Below are positions 1 to 9,746 of a DNA stretch of 64,000 nucleotides, piece after piece. Position 1 is the stretch's first letter. The number at the start of each line of letters is the position of its first letter. The translations under genes and the position numbers were made by a program. The notes beneath the pieces were generated by a model. It had not been told where the DNA came from, did not search any database, and saw only the letters and a program-made list of their open reading frames with translations. Origin of the DNA: RBC074 sp964470555 (GTDB lineage: Bacteria > Acidobacteriota > Blastocatellia > RBC074); contig CAYYDG010000033.1 of assembly GCA_964470555.1 (NCBI GenBank), forward strand, positions 15,433 through 79,432, given 5' to 3'.

Positions 1-1
1 T

Positions 2-2710
2 TCGATCAACGGTTCACGCACGCGCGGCAACAACTATCAGATTGACGGCGCGGACAACAATGACGCTTTCCAGAACACTTCGGCAGTCAATCAGGGCGGC
101 GTGTCGGGCATTGCGGGAACCTTGCTGCCCGTCGAAGCGATTGACCAGTTTTCCGTGCTGAATAATGGCAGCGCGGAAATCGGTCGCAACAGCGGCGGCG
201 CGGTTAATCTCGTCATCAAATCCGGCACCAACGATTTGCACGGCAGCGCGTATTACTTCAATCGCAACGAAGCTCTTGCGGCGAATTCGCCCGTGCGAAC
301 CGGGCTGCCCGTGCGCAAGGTGCGCAACCATCAATACGGGTTTTCGCTTGGCGGGCCGATCATCAAAAACAAAACATTTTATTTTTTGACCTTTGAGGGA
401 CAACGCGCAAAGGCTGCGAACTCGGAACTCGGAACTGTTCCTTCGACGGCGTGGATCAATCAGGCCTTGCCCTTGCTAAACGGCAAATATAACAACGCGA
501 ACGGCACACCGCTCGTGATCCCGGTTAATCCCGTTTCACAACGATTGCTCGGCTTGTTTCCCAATTCGGCGAATGGCCTGCCCGCTACAGTCAATAACTT
601 TCTCGGGAGTGATGAAAGCATTTATGACAGCGACAACGGCATCATCAAACTCGATCATGTATTCAATGAAAGACACAACATCAACGTTCGCTACTTCGGC
701 GGCACGGGCGCGCAAACTGCATTTGATGGATCGCCGCTCAGTGATTATTTTCAAACTGCGCCCAGCCGCATGCACAACTATTCGCTGATTCAAAACAGCG
801 TGTGGTCGCCGAAACTCATCAGCCAGCTTGTCATTGGCGTCAATTACTTCAAACAAACCTTCGACGTGGCAAACATCAGTCAGGACGCACAGGCGCTTGG
901 TTTGATTACGAACGCCAGCCGCACCGGCCCGCCCGCCATCAGCATCAGCGGGTTTGCGCGCGCGGGCGGCTCGGGCTTGTTGCCCGCCGGACGCATTGAT
1001 ACGACCTGGCACATCACCGACACGTTCACTTGGACGCTGAATAATCATCAATTGAAATTCGGCGGCGAAGTGCGGCGCGCCTACCTGGATATTTTTTACG
1101 ACAGCTTTACGCGCGGCCAGTTTTTCTTTGATGGCAGTCGCGGCCCGTGGCGCACCGACACGACGGTTTCAGCGCAGGCGCGCGCGTTGGCCGATTTCCT
1201 CGCCGGGTTCGTTCGACCAAACAATGGCGCAACGATTTTACGCGGCTCGCCCGCGCGCGATTACCGGCAGAATTCGGCGGACTGGTTCACGCACGACACG
1301 TGGAAAGTCACGCCGAAGTTGACGCTGAATTACGGCGTGCGCTTTACCTACAATGGCCCGTTGTATGACGTGAAAAATTCAATTGCGAACTTTGATCCGG
1401 CGAACGGCTTCTTCGTCGTGGGCAGAGACAGCAGCGTGTTGTATCAGCGCGATTGGAACAATTACGCGCCGCGCGTGGGCTTCGCGTATTCGTTTGGCAA
1501 GAGTGAAAAGACGGTGCTGCGTGGCGGCTATGGGATTTACTATGACCTGCCCGCCGCAAGCTTCTTCACCTCCAACACACCGGGCAATCAAGCAGCGTCC
1601 GGCATTGGCAACAACCCCGCCGGACCGAGTCCGGTGTTCACCATCAATCGCGGCAATGCGGCCGGCAACTTCACGCCGGATTACGGCACGGGCGTGCAAA
1701 TCTTCGGTTCAACGCTAGTTCCGCCGTATGGCGTGTTTGGTGTGAGTCAGGATTTCCGCACGCCGTACGTGCAAAACTTCAATCTGAATGTGCAGCATCA
1801 ACTGGCGCGCACCACGGTGTTGCAAGTCGGTTATGTTGGCGCACTGGGTCGCAAACTGTCTATCACACGCAGCGCCAATGCCGCGCTTCCCGGCCCCGGA
1901 ACAGTGCAATCGCGGCGTCCGTACAACACACGTTTCCCGGATGTCGGCGCCATCAGCCTGCTCGAAAGCGTCGGCAATTCGCATTACAACTCGTTGCAGG
2001 TTTCGTTGAATCAGGGCTTGTGGAAAGGCTTGTCTTCACAGTTTGCGTACACGTGGGCAAAATCCATTGACAACGCTTCCGAAGCACGCAGCACGATCGC
2101 GGCGAATGCTTACAACTTGCGCAATGAGCGCGGCGCATCGGCCTTTGATGTGCGCCATAACTTCCGCGCGAATCTGGCGTGGGACATTCCCGTGCCGATT
2201 GAATCGTTGCCCAAACGACTCACGAAAGGCTGGCAATTGAATGCGTTGCTCGCCTTTAATACCGGCTCTCCGCTCAACATCACTGCCGGACGCGACCTCA
2301 GCGGCAGCGGCGACAATGGAGATCGCGTCAATCTCGTCGGCGATCCTTTCGAGGGCGTGACGCAAGAGGCCGGATTGCGCGGGCGCAGATTTCTGCGCCG
2401 CGAGGCCTTTGCGTTTCAACCAACAGGCCAGTTCGGCACGTTAGGCCGCAACGTGTTTTACGGACCGAGTTTCCGCTCAGTGGATTTCTCACTCTTCAAA
2501 ACCACGCAATTGACCGAGAAAGTCTCGCTGCAATTTCGCGCCGAGATGTTCAATGCATTCAATTTCGTGAACTGGGCAAATCCCAGCACGAACTTCAATG
2601 CAGGCGCGGCATTCGGCGTTTCGACCAACACGCGCAACGGTTCCAGTGCGCCGGGCATTGGCCAGGGCGAACCGCGCAACGTTCAACTGGCGTTGAAGCT
2701 GCTGTTTTAA
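2..2710 (+). CDS. TonB-dependent receptor, Oar-like, 5' end outside window
   Basis: The reading frame is open from base 2 to a TAA at 2708-2710, giving about 902 residues with the start beyond the left edge. The sequence begins inside the plug domain (GNNYQIDGADNNDAF, then GGAVNLVIKSGTNDLHGS). This is the typical plug of the acidobacterial Oar/TonB-dependent family that carries an N-terminal carboxypeptidase-regulatory-like domain, which would lie upstream here. A long run of alternating aromatic and polar strands follows, and the protein ends in LALKLLF, an outer-membrane beta-barrel terminal signal. It probably sits in the outer membrane and imports an unknown ligand. Substrate cannot be read from the sequence. 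DoxX follows 57 bases downstream on the same strand. Confidence 0.9.
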   Translation, partial: SINGSRTRGNNYQIDGADNNDAFQNTSAVNQGGVSGIAGTLLPVEAIDQFSVLNNGSAEIGRNSGGAVNLVIKSGTNDLHGSAYYFNRNEALAANSPVRTGLPVRKVRNHQYGFSLGGPIIKNKTFYFLTFEGQRAKAANSELGTVPSTAWINQALPLLNGKYNNANGTPLVIPVNPVSQRLLGLFPNSANGLPATVNNFLGSDESIYDSDNGIIKLDHVFNERHNINVRYFGGTGAQTAFDGSPLSDYFQTAPSRMHNYSLIQNSVWSPKLISQLVIGVNYFKQTFDVANISQDAQALGLITNASRTGPPAISISGFARAGGSGLLPAGRIDTTWHITDTFTWTLNNHQLKFGGEVRRAYLDIFYDSFTRGQFFFDGSRGPWRTDTTVSAQARALADFLAGFVRPNNGATILRGSPARDYRQNSADWFTHDTWKVTPKLTLNYGVRFTYNGPLYDVKNSIANFDPANGFFVVGRDSSVLYQRDWNNYAPRVGFAYSFGKSEKTVLRGGYGIYYDLPAASFFTSNTPGNQAASGIGNNPAGPSPVFTINRGNAAGNFTPDYGTGVQIFGSTLVPPYGVFGVSQDFRTPYVQNFNLNVQHQLARTTVLQVGYVGALGRKLSITRSANAALPGPGTVQSRRPYNTRFPDVGAISLLESVGNSHYNSLQVSLNQGLWKGLSSQFAYTWAKSIDNASEARSTIAANAYNLRNERGASAFDVRHNFRANLAWDIPVPIESLPKRLTKGWQLNALLAFNTGSPLNITAGRDLSGSGDNGDRVNLVGDPFEGVTQEAGLRGRRFLRREAFAFQPTGQFGTLGRNVFYGPSFRSVDFSLFKTTQLTEKVSLQFRAEMFNAFNFVNWANPSTNFNAGAAFGVSTNTRNGSSAPGIGQGEPRNVQLALKLLF

Positions 2711-2767
2711 CCGAGCACTGAGCGGGGATGGCGCGCGGCGCCCACCCTCCAAATCAAAGGAGCAAAT

Positions 2768-3205
2768 ATGGCAAACATAATTTACGGCACATTTCTGAGC
2801 GGTCGCACAGCCATTGGGTTGTTGCTGGTTCGTGTGGTTTTTGGGCTGGGAATTGCTTTACACGGCTGGGGCAAGATTCAAAAGCCCTTTACTTGGATGG
2901 GGCCGGACGCGCCTGTGCCCGGCTTTTTGCAAGCGCTGGCCGCACTCAGCGAATTCGGCGGCGGCATTGCGCTGATCCTGGGATTGCTGACGCCGTTGGC
3001 GCTGCTTGGTCTGGCCATCACGATGATCGTGGCGATCACTACGGTTCACCTGAAAGCAGGTCATCCGTTTGTGGCGCGCGGCGGCGGCCCGTCTTTTGAA
3101 TTGGCGGCATTGTATCTGACGGTTTCGTTGTTCGTGCTGATTGCCGGTCCGGGCAGGTTGTCGCTGGATGCAATTCTCTTTGGCCGAAGCCGAGAGCGAT
3201 TCTGA
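2768..3205 (+). CDS. DoxX family membrane protein
   Basis: This 145-residue protein has about four hydrophobic segments and the DoxX family pattern: a GLLLVRVVFGLGIALHGWGK start, then GPDAPVPGF and an ALSEFGGGIALILGLLTPLA segment. The ATG at 2768 follows a purine-rich AAAGGAGCAA ribosome site. DoxX proteins are small inner-membrane proteins related to a subunit of thiosulfate:quinone oxidoreductase and to redox-homeostasis proteins. The biochemical role is unproven for most members. It lies between two TonB receptor genes, so it may belong to the same envelope unit. Assignment to the family is firm and the function is not. Confidence 0.85.
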   Translation: MANIIYGTFLSGRTAIGLLLVRVVFGLGIALHGWGKIQKPFTWMGPDAPVPGFLQALAALSEFGGGIALILGLLTPLALLGLAITMIVAITTVHLKAGHPFVARGGGPSFELAALYLTVSLFVLIAGPGRLSLDAILFGRSRERF

Positions 3206-3223
3206 TTTTCACGCAAACATGAA

Positions 3224-3265
3224 CAGAGGCCGCGCAAGCCTGGCAGCTTGTGAGCGCGACCTCTG
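3224..3265. repeat. Intergenic inverted repeat after doxX
   Basis: Arms CAGAGGCCGCGC (3224-3235) and GCGCGACCTCTG (3254-3265) pair at 11 of 12 positions, and AAGC/GCTT extends the stem inward. There is no T-run, so it is not a classic intrinsic terminator. It is one of several unrelated palindromes in the gaps of this genome. Confidence 0.6.
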
Positions 3266-3301
3266 CACTCCCACTCATCAGAAAATGAAAGGAGCATTTA
3301 G

Positions 3302-6300
3302 ATGCTAACAAATAAAATCTCAATTGAACAAAGCCTCTTACGAAAATTGATTTTTCCTATCGCTTTGTTGTGGATACTGACAATGTCAACGTTTGCTCAG
3401 TCTTATCAGGGAACCTTGCGCGGCGCGGTCAACGACAGCGGTGGCAAGGCGCTCGCCAATGCAACACTGGCGCTGGTCAATGAGCAAACAAACGTCAGCC
3501 GTACGACCGTCACCAACGTCGCGGGCGAATATGTGTTCGAGCGGATTGATCCCGGACGTTACAGAATTTCGGCCACTCTGAACGGTTTCAAGAAAGCCGA
3601 CCGCACGGGCGTAGTCGTCGAAACGCAACAGCAGGTCACGCTCGATTTAACCCTGTCCGTGGGCGATGTGGCTGAAACAGTGACCATCACAGGAGAAATC
3701 CCGTTGCTCGAAACCGCCACGGCTTCGACCGGCACGGTGCTGGGCAAACAAACACTGGATGAATTGCCCAATGCCGGGCGCAGTCCCTTCTTTCTGACGG
3801 CCATTGCGCCGAACGTGATTGCGGCGGGCAATCCGACTTACAACCGGCAGCAGGATCAAAGCGGTTCTTCGACGATTTCGCTCGCGGGCGGGCCGGTACG
3901 CGGCAACAACTACATCATTGACGGCGTGCCGATCACCGATCTGACCAATCGCGCCATCATCATTCCGACGATTGAAGCGATTCAGGAAGTGAAGGTACAG
4001 ATCAACACCTACGACGCCGAAGCCGGACGTAGCGGCGGCGGCTTTTTCAACACGCTGGCGCGGTCGGGCAGCAACGATCTACACGGTTCTCTGTTCGGCT
4101 TCACGCGCCCGTCAGCACTGGGCGCGAACAACTTCTTCAACAATCGCAACGGCGTCAAAAAACCGAATGTGCCGTACAAACTTTACGGCGGCAGCCTGGG
4201 CGGTCCGGTCAGAGTTCCCTGGTTGTACAACGGCAGAGATCGCACCTTTTTTTGGGCGGCGTTTGAGGGCTATCGCCAAAGCACGTTTCTGAGCGACACG
4301 CTGACCGTTCCGACAGAACTGGAACGCAAAGGCGATTTTTCCCGAAGCGGTTTTACCGTCACTGATCCAACTACCGGACAGCCGTTTCCCGGCAATGTCA
4401 TTCCGACGAATCGGCTCGATCCGGTGGGCGCGAAACTCGTGAACTACTTTCCGCTGCCGCGCAACGGAAACAGCCGTTTTGTCGAAACGTCTGTTTTGAA
4501 CGACCGCGCGGATCAGCAAACGGTCAAGCTCGATCACGAAGTCACACGCAATTACAAAGTCAGCGCCTTTTACGCGCATTACGGCAGCCGCGAACCGTTT
4601 GCGGATTATTACAAGAGCGTTGCCAACCCGAACGGTTTGTTGCTGGCGCGCAATGTTCACGCGCTCGCGCTTAACAATATCTTCACGCTTTCGCCGACCA
4701 CGCTGTTGAGCGTGCGTTACGGCTACAACACCTTCGGCGATAACACGACCGCTGTCAGCGAAGGTTTCGATTTGGCGAGTCTCGGCTTTGCCAACAGCTT
4801 CCTGAACGATGTTGTTTTCAAAAAATTCCCGCGCATCGAAATCGCGGGCAACGCCTACGGCCCTTCGACGCAAGCGGCGCTCGGCGGCGAAGGCCCCGCA
4901 GCGCGGCGCTATTACTCAAACAATCTGCAGGCCAGCGTTTCCAAATTGGTCGGGCGGCACAGCCTGAAATTGGGCGGCGATTATCGGCGACTGGCAACGG
5001 ACTTTCAGCCTTACGGACAGGCCAGCGGCGTCTTCAACTTTGACGCGGCGGGCACGGGCAATGCCATCGCCAACCTGTTGTTGGGACGGTTGAATTTCGC
5101 GGCCAACAACACAGCCCAAATTTCCGTTCCGTTGCGCAATTACGTGAATTACTGGGGCGGCTATGTGCAGGACGATTTCCGCGTCAATGCCAAACTAACG
5201 ATCAATCTGGGATTGCGTTACGAATACGAAACCGGTTTGCGCGAGCGCGACAACCAAACCACCGTCGGGTTTGATCGCAACGCCACCAGTCCGTTGCAAG
5301 TGCCGGGACTGAATCTGAAAGGCGGCCTGATTTACGCGGGCGTGAACGGCGCACCGACCGAACTTTCGCCCGCGTGGAAAACGAAGTTTGGGCCGCGCCT
5401 GGGCTTTGCCTATCAGCTTAACGACAAGACGACGCTGCGCGGCGGATACGGCATTTTCTGGGCGCCGCAGGTCTTTACCTTCAGCGTGGCCGGCATCGGA
5501 GCGCTCGGCTTCTCTTCGATTTCTACCGTTGCCGCCGGGCAAACACTCTCAAATCCCTTTCCCAACGGTTTGATCAAACCATCGGGCAGTTCGCTGGGCT
5601 TGCTGACGAATGTTGGCTCCGCCGTGGACTATGTGGATCAGGATCGCGGCGCGCCGTACGTCCAGCAGTATTCGTTGGACATTCAGCGCGAACTGCCGGA
5701 CAACGTCGCCTTGACGCTCAGTTATATCGGCAGTCGCGGCACGCAACTCAATCTCGGCAGCATCAACGATTCGACCATTAACCTGAATCAACTGACGCCG
5801 CAGATTCTCAGCCAATACACCGCCGCGCAATTGACCGAACGCGTTGCCAATCCGTTCTCTGGCATCGCCGCAGCCGGAGCGCTGGGACGAAGTACGACGA
5901 TTGAACGCCGCCAGTTGTTGCGCCCGTTCCCGCAATTCACCGACATCTTGATTCACGGCGCAGGCGGCGGGTATTCGTTTTACAACGCGCTGACCGTCAA
6001 AGCGCAAAAGCGATTGAGTCGGGGCGTCGGCTTCCTCGCCTCTTACACGTTCAGCAAACAACTCGACAACGTGTTGGGCCAGGGCAATTTCTTTGCCACC
6101 AGCGTCGGCGGGCCGCTCAACACCTATAACCTGCGTGGTGAATACGGCTTGTCCACCTTTGATACGCCGCATCGGTTTACCCTGAGCGGCAGTTATGAAT
6201 TGCCCTTCGGCAAAGGCAAGGCGCTGCTCAATCAGGGCGGGTTGCTTGACCGTTTCGTCGGCGGTTGGCAACTCAACGCCATTGGCCTGTATCAGGCGGG

Positions 6301-6718
6301 TTTCCCCGTCACCGTCACGCAAGCCACCAACAACTCGCTGGCGTACAGCCGCCTGCAACGTCCCAACCTGGTCGCGGGCGTTTCCGCAGCAACGTCCGGT
6401 TCGACGCAGGATCGGCTGGACAATTATCTGAACGTGGGGGCGTTTACGGCAGCGCCTGCTGGCACGTTAGGCAATGCGCCGCGCACGCTCAACGTGCGCA
6501 CGCCAGCGGCACAACGCACGTGGGACATCGGATTGCTGAAAAATACGGAAATCTTCGAGCGGCTGAACGCGCAATTCCGGCTGGAAGCCATCAACGCCTT
6601 TAACACGCCGATTTTTCGATTAACCAACACGGCTTTTGGCAACGCCAATTTCGGCAAGATCACGTCACAAGCCAATTTCCCGCGCACGGTGCAAATCAGT
6701 GTGCGGTTGTTCTGGTAA
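3302..6718 (+). CDS. TonB-dependent receptor with carboxypeptidase-regulatory-like domain
   Basis: This complete 1138-residue protein starts at ATG 3302 behind GAAAGGAGC. Residues 1-33 form a signal peptide ending MSTFAQ. Residues about 35-115 are a carboxypeptidase-regulatory-like beta-sandwich (YQGTLRGAVNDSGGKAL and later GEYVFERIDPGRYRISA). A plug domain follows at about 130-250 (NNYIIDGVPITDLTN, GGGFFNTLARSGSNDLHGSL), and then a long beta-barrel ending in the aromatic VQISVRLFW. It is a typical Oar-like acidobacterial receptor, complete where the first receptor is truncated. It probably imports a large ligand across the outer membrane using TonB energy. The ligand is unknown. Position just upstream of secreted redox proteins and the sulfur genes is suggestive only. 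Confidence 0.92.
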   Translation: MLTNKISIEQSLLRKLIFPIALLWILTMSTFAQSYQGTLRGAVNDSGGKALANATLALVNEQTNVSRTTVTNVAGEYVFERIDPGRYRISATLNGFKKADRTGVVVETQQQVTLDLTLSVGDVAETVTITGEIPLLETATASTGTVLGKQTLDELPNAGRSPFFLTAIAPNVIAAGNPTYNRQQDQSGSSTISLAGGPVRGNNYIIDGVPITDLTNRAIIIPTIEAIQEVKVQINTYDAEAGRSGGGFFNTLARSGSNDLHGSLFGFTRPSALGANNFFNNRNGVKKPNVPYKLYGGSLGGPVRVPWLYNGRDRTFFWAAFEGYRQSTFLSDTLTVPTELERKGDFSRSGFTVTDPTTGQPFPGNVIPTNRLDPVGAKLVNYFPLPRNGNSRFVETSVLNDRADQQTVKLDHEVTRNYKVSAFYAHYGSREPFADYYKSVANPNGLLLARNVHALALNNIFTLSPTTLLSVRYGYNTFGDNTTAVSEGFDLASLGFANSFLNDVVFKKFPRIEIAGNAYGPSTQAALGGEGPAARRYYSNNLQASVSKLVGRHSLKLGGDYRRLATDFQPYGQASGVFNFDAAGTGNAIANLLLGRLNFAANNTAQISVPLRNYVNYWGGYVQDDFRVNAKLTINLGLRYEYETGLRERDNQTTVGFDRNATSPLQVPGLNLKGGLIYAGVNGAPTELSPAWKTKFGPRLGFAYQLNDKTTLRGGYGIFWAPQVFTFSVAGIGALGFSSISTVAAGQTLSNPFPNGLIKPSGSSLGLLTNVGSAVDYVDQDRGAPYVQQYSLDIQRELPDNVALTLSYIGSRGTQLNLGSINDSTINLNQLTPQILSQYTAAQLTERVANPFSGIAAAGALGRSTTIERRQLLRPFPQFTDILIHGAGGGYSFYNALTVKAQKRLSRGVGFLASYTFSKQLDNVLGQGNFFATSVGGPLNTYNLRGEYGLSTFDTPHRFTLSGSYELPFGKGKALLNQGGLLDRFVGGWQLNAIGLYQAGFPVTVTQATNNSLAYSRLQRPNLVAGVSAATSGSTQDRLDNYLNVGAFTAAPAGTLGNAPRTLNVRTPAAQRTWDIGLLKNTEIFERLNAQFRLEAINAFNTPIFRLTNTAFGNANFGKITSQANFPRTVQISVRLFW

Positions 6719-6852
6719 CCAAACGCAGCGCGAACTGGAAGCTGTGACGGCTGAGCGCGTTCGACTGGTTACCTCTATACAACTTGCTCTTGTTTTCATC
6801 GCTTCTGGTTCGTGTCGCTGATTTCAACGCAACGAACACAGAAAGGAATTTT

Positions 6853-8130
6853 ATGAAACGCTTCGCAAACCATTTTATCGGCCTTGCGGCCACGATTCTG
6901 CTCTTTACCTGCTTTGCTGCGGCGCAGCAGGTTCAATCTTTGGAAGGCCGTTGGGACGCTGTTGTCACCATCAATGACGCGGCAATTCCGTTTCGCCTGG
7001 ACATTGCCGGCAAAGGCAGTCAGGTCACAGGCACGCTTTTCAATGGCGAACAGAAACAAACCACAACCAGCGCAAAATGGCAGGGCGGCACGCTGACGCT
7101 CGAATTCGGTCATTACCTGACCAAGATTGTCGTTACACCCAAAGACGGCGGTCTGGTCGGCAAAGTTCAACTGCGCAATGACAAAGATGCGGCAGGCAAT
7201 CCGTTGACGGCCAAACGCTACGTGGCAGCGACAGCCGCTGCCGCCAACGTTCCCAAAATTGATGGCCAGTGGATCATTCCCTATGAAAGCAAGAAAGGCG
7301 AAAAAGCCTGGCGCTTCATCGTGGAGCAGAAAGGCGCGGAAGTCGCGGCTTCGATTCTGCGCATTGACGGCGACACAGGCGCGCTGACGGGAACCTGGCA
7401 AAACGGCAAATTCGTCCTCAGCCATTTTGACGGTTCGCGCCCGCTGCGGTTGGAAGTCACCCCGGCGGCGGACGGTTCGCTGGAATTGCTGCAAGCTGGC
7501 GGCGGTCCGCGTCAGGGCAGACTGACGGCCTATCGCGCAGAAGTGGCACGCGCCAAAGGCTTGCCCGAACCGGCCAATTTCACCACGCACACGACTGTGC
7601 GCGACCCCAAGGAAGTCTTCAAATTCAGCTTCCCTGACGTGAACGGCAAGCTGGTGTCGAATACCGATGAACGCTTCAAAAACAAAGTCATCGTTGCCGT
7701 CGTCACCGGAACCTGGTGCCCGAACTGCCACGACGAAGCGCAGTACCTTGTCCAACTCGACAAAAAATATCGTGACAAGGGATTGGCCATCGTCGCGCTG
7801 GATTTTGAAGAACCGGAACAACAGGACGAACTCGACCGCGCCAAAGCTTTCATCAAAAAGTACGGCGTGGAATATCCCTACCTGATTGCAGGCGCGCCTG
7901 CCGAAATGTGGGAGAAGGTACCGCAGGGCGTGAACCTCAACACTTGGCCGGCGACGTTTTTCATCGGGCGTGACGGACTGGTGAAAAAGATTCACGCGGG
8001 CTTTGCGGCTCCGGCCAGCGGTGTTTATCACCAGCAACTGAAGGAAGAATTCACGGCAACGATTGAGCGGCTGCTATCCGAAGAAGTCGCCAGCAACGTC
8101 GAAGCTTCGACCAGAGGCGGTCAACGCTAA
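6853..8130 (+). CDS. Secreted TlpA-like thioredoxin-fold protein, copy 1
   Basis: The start chosen is ATG 6853 behind GAAAGG, which gives a clean signal peptide (MKRFANHFIGLAATILLFTC..AAAQQ) and 425 residues. The N-terminal part has two related beta-rich segments (LEGRWDAVVTINDAAIPFRL and IDGQWIIPYESKKGEKAWRF). The C-terminal third is a TlpA/ResA-like thioredoxin domain with active site W288-C289-P-N-C292 and the cis-proline stretch WPATFFIGRDG. Such proteins reduce or isomerise disulfides in the periplasm, often for cytochrome c maturation. A CxxCH protein is the next gene, which fits. A close paralogue lies at 9747-11036, and the thioredoxin halves are almost identical even at DNA level. 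Confidence 0.85.
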   Translation: MKRFANHFIGLAATILLFTCFAAAQQVQSLEGRWDAVVTINDAAIPFRLDIAGKGSQVTGTLFNGEQKQTTTSAKWQGGTLTLEFGHYLTKIVVTPKDGGLVGKVQLRNDKDAAGNPLTAKRYVAATAAAANVPKIDGQWIIPYESKKGEKAWRFIVEQKGAEVAASILRIDGDTGALTGTWQNGKFVLSHFDGSRPLRLEVTPAADGSLELLQAGGGPRQGRLTAYRAEVARAKGLPEPANFTTHTTVRDPKEVFKFSFPDVNGKLVSNTDERFKNKVIVAVVTGTWCPNCHDEAQYLVQLDKKYRDKGLAIVALDFEEPEQQDELDRAKAFIKKYGVEYPYLIAGAPAEMWEKVPQGVNLNTWPATFFIGRDGLVKKIHAGFAAPASGVYHQQLKEEFTATIERLLSEEVASNVEASTRGGQR

Positions 8131-8140
8131 ATGACAATTG

Positions 8141-8186
8141 GCCACAAAGGCATAGCGTCTGACGTATGTCTCTGTGCCTTTGTGGC
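8141..8186. repeat. Inverted repeat, 12-bp perfect stem
   Basis: GCCACAAAGGCA (8141-8152) and TGCCTTTGTGGC (8175-8186) are perfect complements with a 22-base loop. It lies in the gap between the TlpA-like gene and the CxxCH gene. A similar repeat (CCACAAAA..TTTTGTGG) is at 51339-51402, so this belongs to a dispersed family and is not a gene-specific site. Confidence 0.65.
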
Positions 8187-8243
8187 AGGTCATGACGTGG
8201 AAGCAAACACCAATCGGAACATAAAAGGCCGCGAGGAATATTT

Positions 8244-9653
8244 ATGACCATCATTTCAAAAACGACGCAGGCAAAACTGGGCGCACTGGCGGTCATTGGC
8301 TGCGTGTTGGGGCTGGGCTGGGTTGCCCGCACGGCGCATGGACAGATTGCCGTGCGCAATCAGGGCTTTGTGCCGTTCAGCGAAGCACCCATCAATTACC
8401 GCACTGCGCCGGTCAGCGATCCCGTCTACAAACTGCAACAACGCCTGGAGCGTGGCGAAGTCAAACTGACTTATGAACCGGGGCGCGGATACCTGAAATC
8501 CGTACTGGAACTGCTGGACATTCCAATCAATTCGCAATCGCTGGTGTTTTCCAAAACCAGTTTCCAGTTTCGCAAGATTTCTCCGCAAACGCCGCGCGCG
8601 TTGTATTTCAACGACGACGTGTATGTCGGCTGGGTCAAGGACGGCAAGGCGCTGGAATTGATTTCCTTCGATCCGAATCAAGGCGCGATTTTCTACATTC
8701 TGGACGAACAGCAAACTGACAAACCGGCCTTCGAGCGCGCCGAACTGGATTGCACGCAATGTCACGTCGTGGCAGCCACGCGCAACGTGCCCGGCGTGCT
8801 GTTGCGTTCGATTTATCCGAAGCCCACCGGCACGCAGGCCACGCAAACGGCTTCGTTCACGACCGGCCATCAAAGCCCGCTGAACGAACGCTTCGGCGGT
8901 TGGTACGTCACCGGTTTGACCGGCAGGCAAACGCACATGGGCAACGTCGTGGTGACGAACCCGGAAGAGCCGGAACAACTCGACCGCGCCGCCGGAGCCA
9001 ATCTCACTGACCTGTCGAAAAAATTCGACACCAAACTTTACCTGACCGCGCACAGCGACATCGTGGCGCAACTGGTGCAGGCGCATCAGACGCAGATGCA
9101 CAATCTGATTACGCTGACCAACTACCAGACGCGACTGGCGCTGCACGCCGAAACCGCGCGGAATAAAACGCTTGAACTGCCCGCCGAAAAGCTTTCGGCA
9201 AAAAACATTGCAGACGCCACGCGCAAACAGTACGAAACACCTGCCGAAGAGTTGGTGCGCTATCTGCTGTTTGTGGATGAAGCCCCGCTGACCGAAGCGA
9301 TCAAGGGCAGTTCCAATTACACGGCGGAGTTTGCTGCGCGCGGTCCGCGTGATGCGCGCGGACGTTCGCTGCGCGATTTCGACCTGCAAAAACGGCTCTT
9401 CAAATACCCGTGCAGTTACCTGATCTATTCCGAAGCGTTCGATGCGCTGCCGGAACCGGCCAAAGGTTACGTGTATCGCCGTTTGCTGGAAGTGCTTTCC
9501 GGGCGCGACCAGAGCCTGCCGTTTGCGCACCTGAGCGCCGCAGACCGCCGTGCCATTCTGGACATCTTGCTGGCGACCAAACCGGGGTTGCCGGACGAAT
9601 GGAATCAATTCCGCAAGCCGCTCGACAAAGCGGCGAAGCTTTCGACGCAGTAG
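8244..9653 (+). CDS. Secreted protein with one c-type heme motif, unknown function
   Basis: This 469-residue protein has an N-terminal signal or anchor (about residues 10-36, ending ARTAHGQ) and a single heme-binding motif C170-T-Q-C173-H174 in the context AELDCTQCHVVAATRNVPG. The region before the motif (YVGWVKDGKALELISFDPNQ) is soluble and the C-terminal half is helical (LSAADRRAILDILLATKPGLP), resembling a cytochrome c-like fold. It is probably a periplasmic monoheme protein acting in electron transfer or as an oxidase-like partner. I do not recognise a named family. Its position between two TlpA-like thiol proteins, which could keep the CxxCH cysteines reduced for heme attachment, supports co-function. 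Confidence 0.7.
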   Translation: MTIISKTTQAKLGALAVIGCVLGLGWVARTAHGQIAVRNQGFVPFSEAPINYRTAPVSDPVYKLQQRLERGEVKLTYEPGRGYLKSVLELLDIPINSQSLVFSKTSFQFRKISPQTPRALYFNDDVYVGWVKDGKALELISFDPNQGAIFYILDEQQTDKPAFERAELDCTQCHVVAATRNVPGVLLRSIYPKPTGTQATQTASFTTGHQSPLNERFGGWYVTGLTGRQTHMGNVVVTNPEEPEQLDRAAGANLTDLSKKFDTKLYLTAHSDIVAQLVQAHQTQMHNLITLTNYQTRLALHAETARNKTLELPAEKLSAKNIADATRKQYETPAEELVRYLLFVDEAPLTEAIKGSSNYTAEFAARGPRDARGRSLRDFDLQKRLFKYPCSYLIYSEAFDALPEPAKGYVYRRLLEVLSGRDQSLPFAHLSAADRRAILDILLATKPGLPDEWNQFRKPLDKAAKLSTQ

Positions 9654-9746
9654 TGACTTGGTTGGCTTGCGAGGCGCGCGTCTCGAAGCCCCCGGTCGCT
9701 ACCGCTTCATTTATCAACCCAAACCAATCTGAAAGGACAAGAAAGT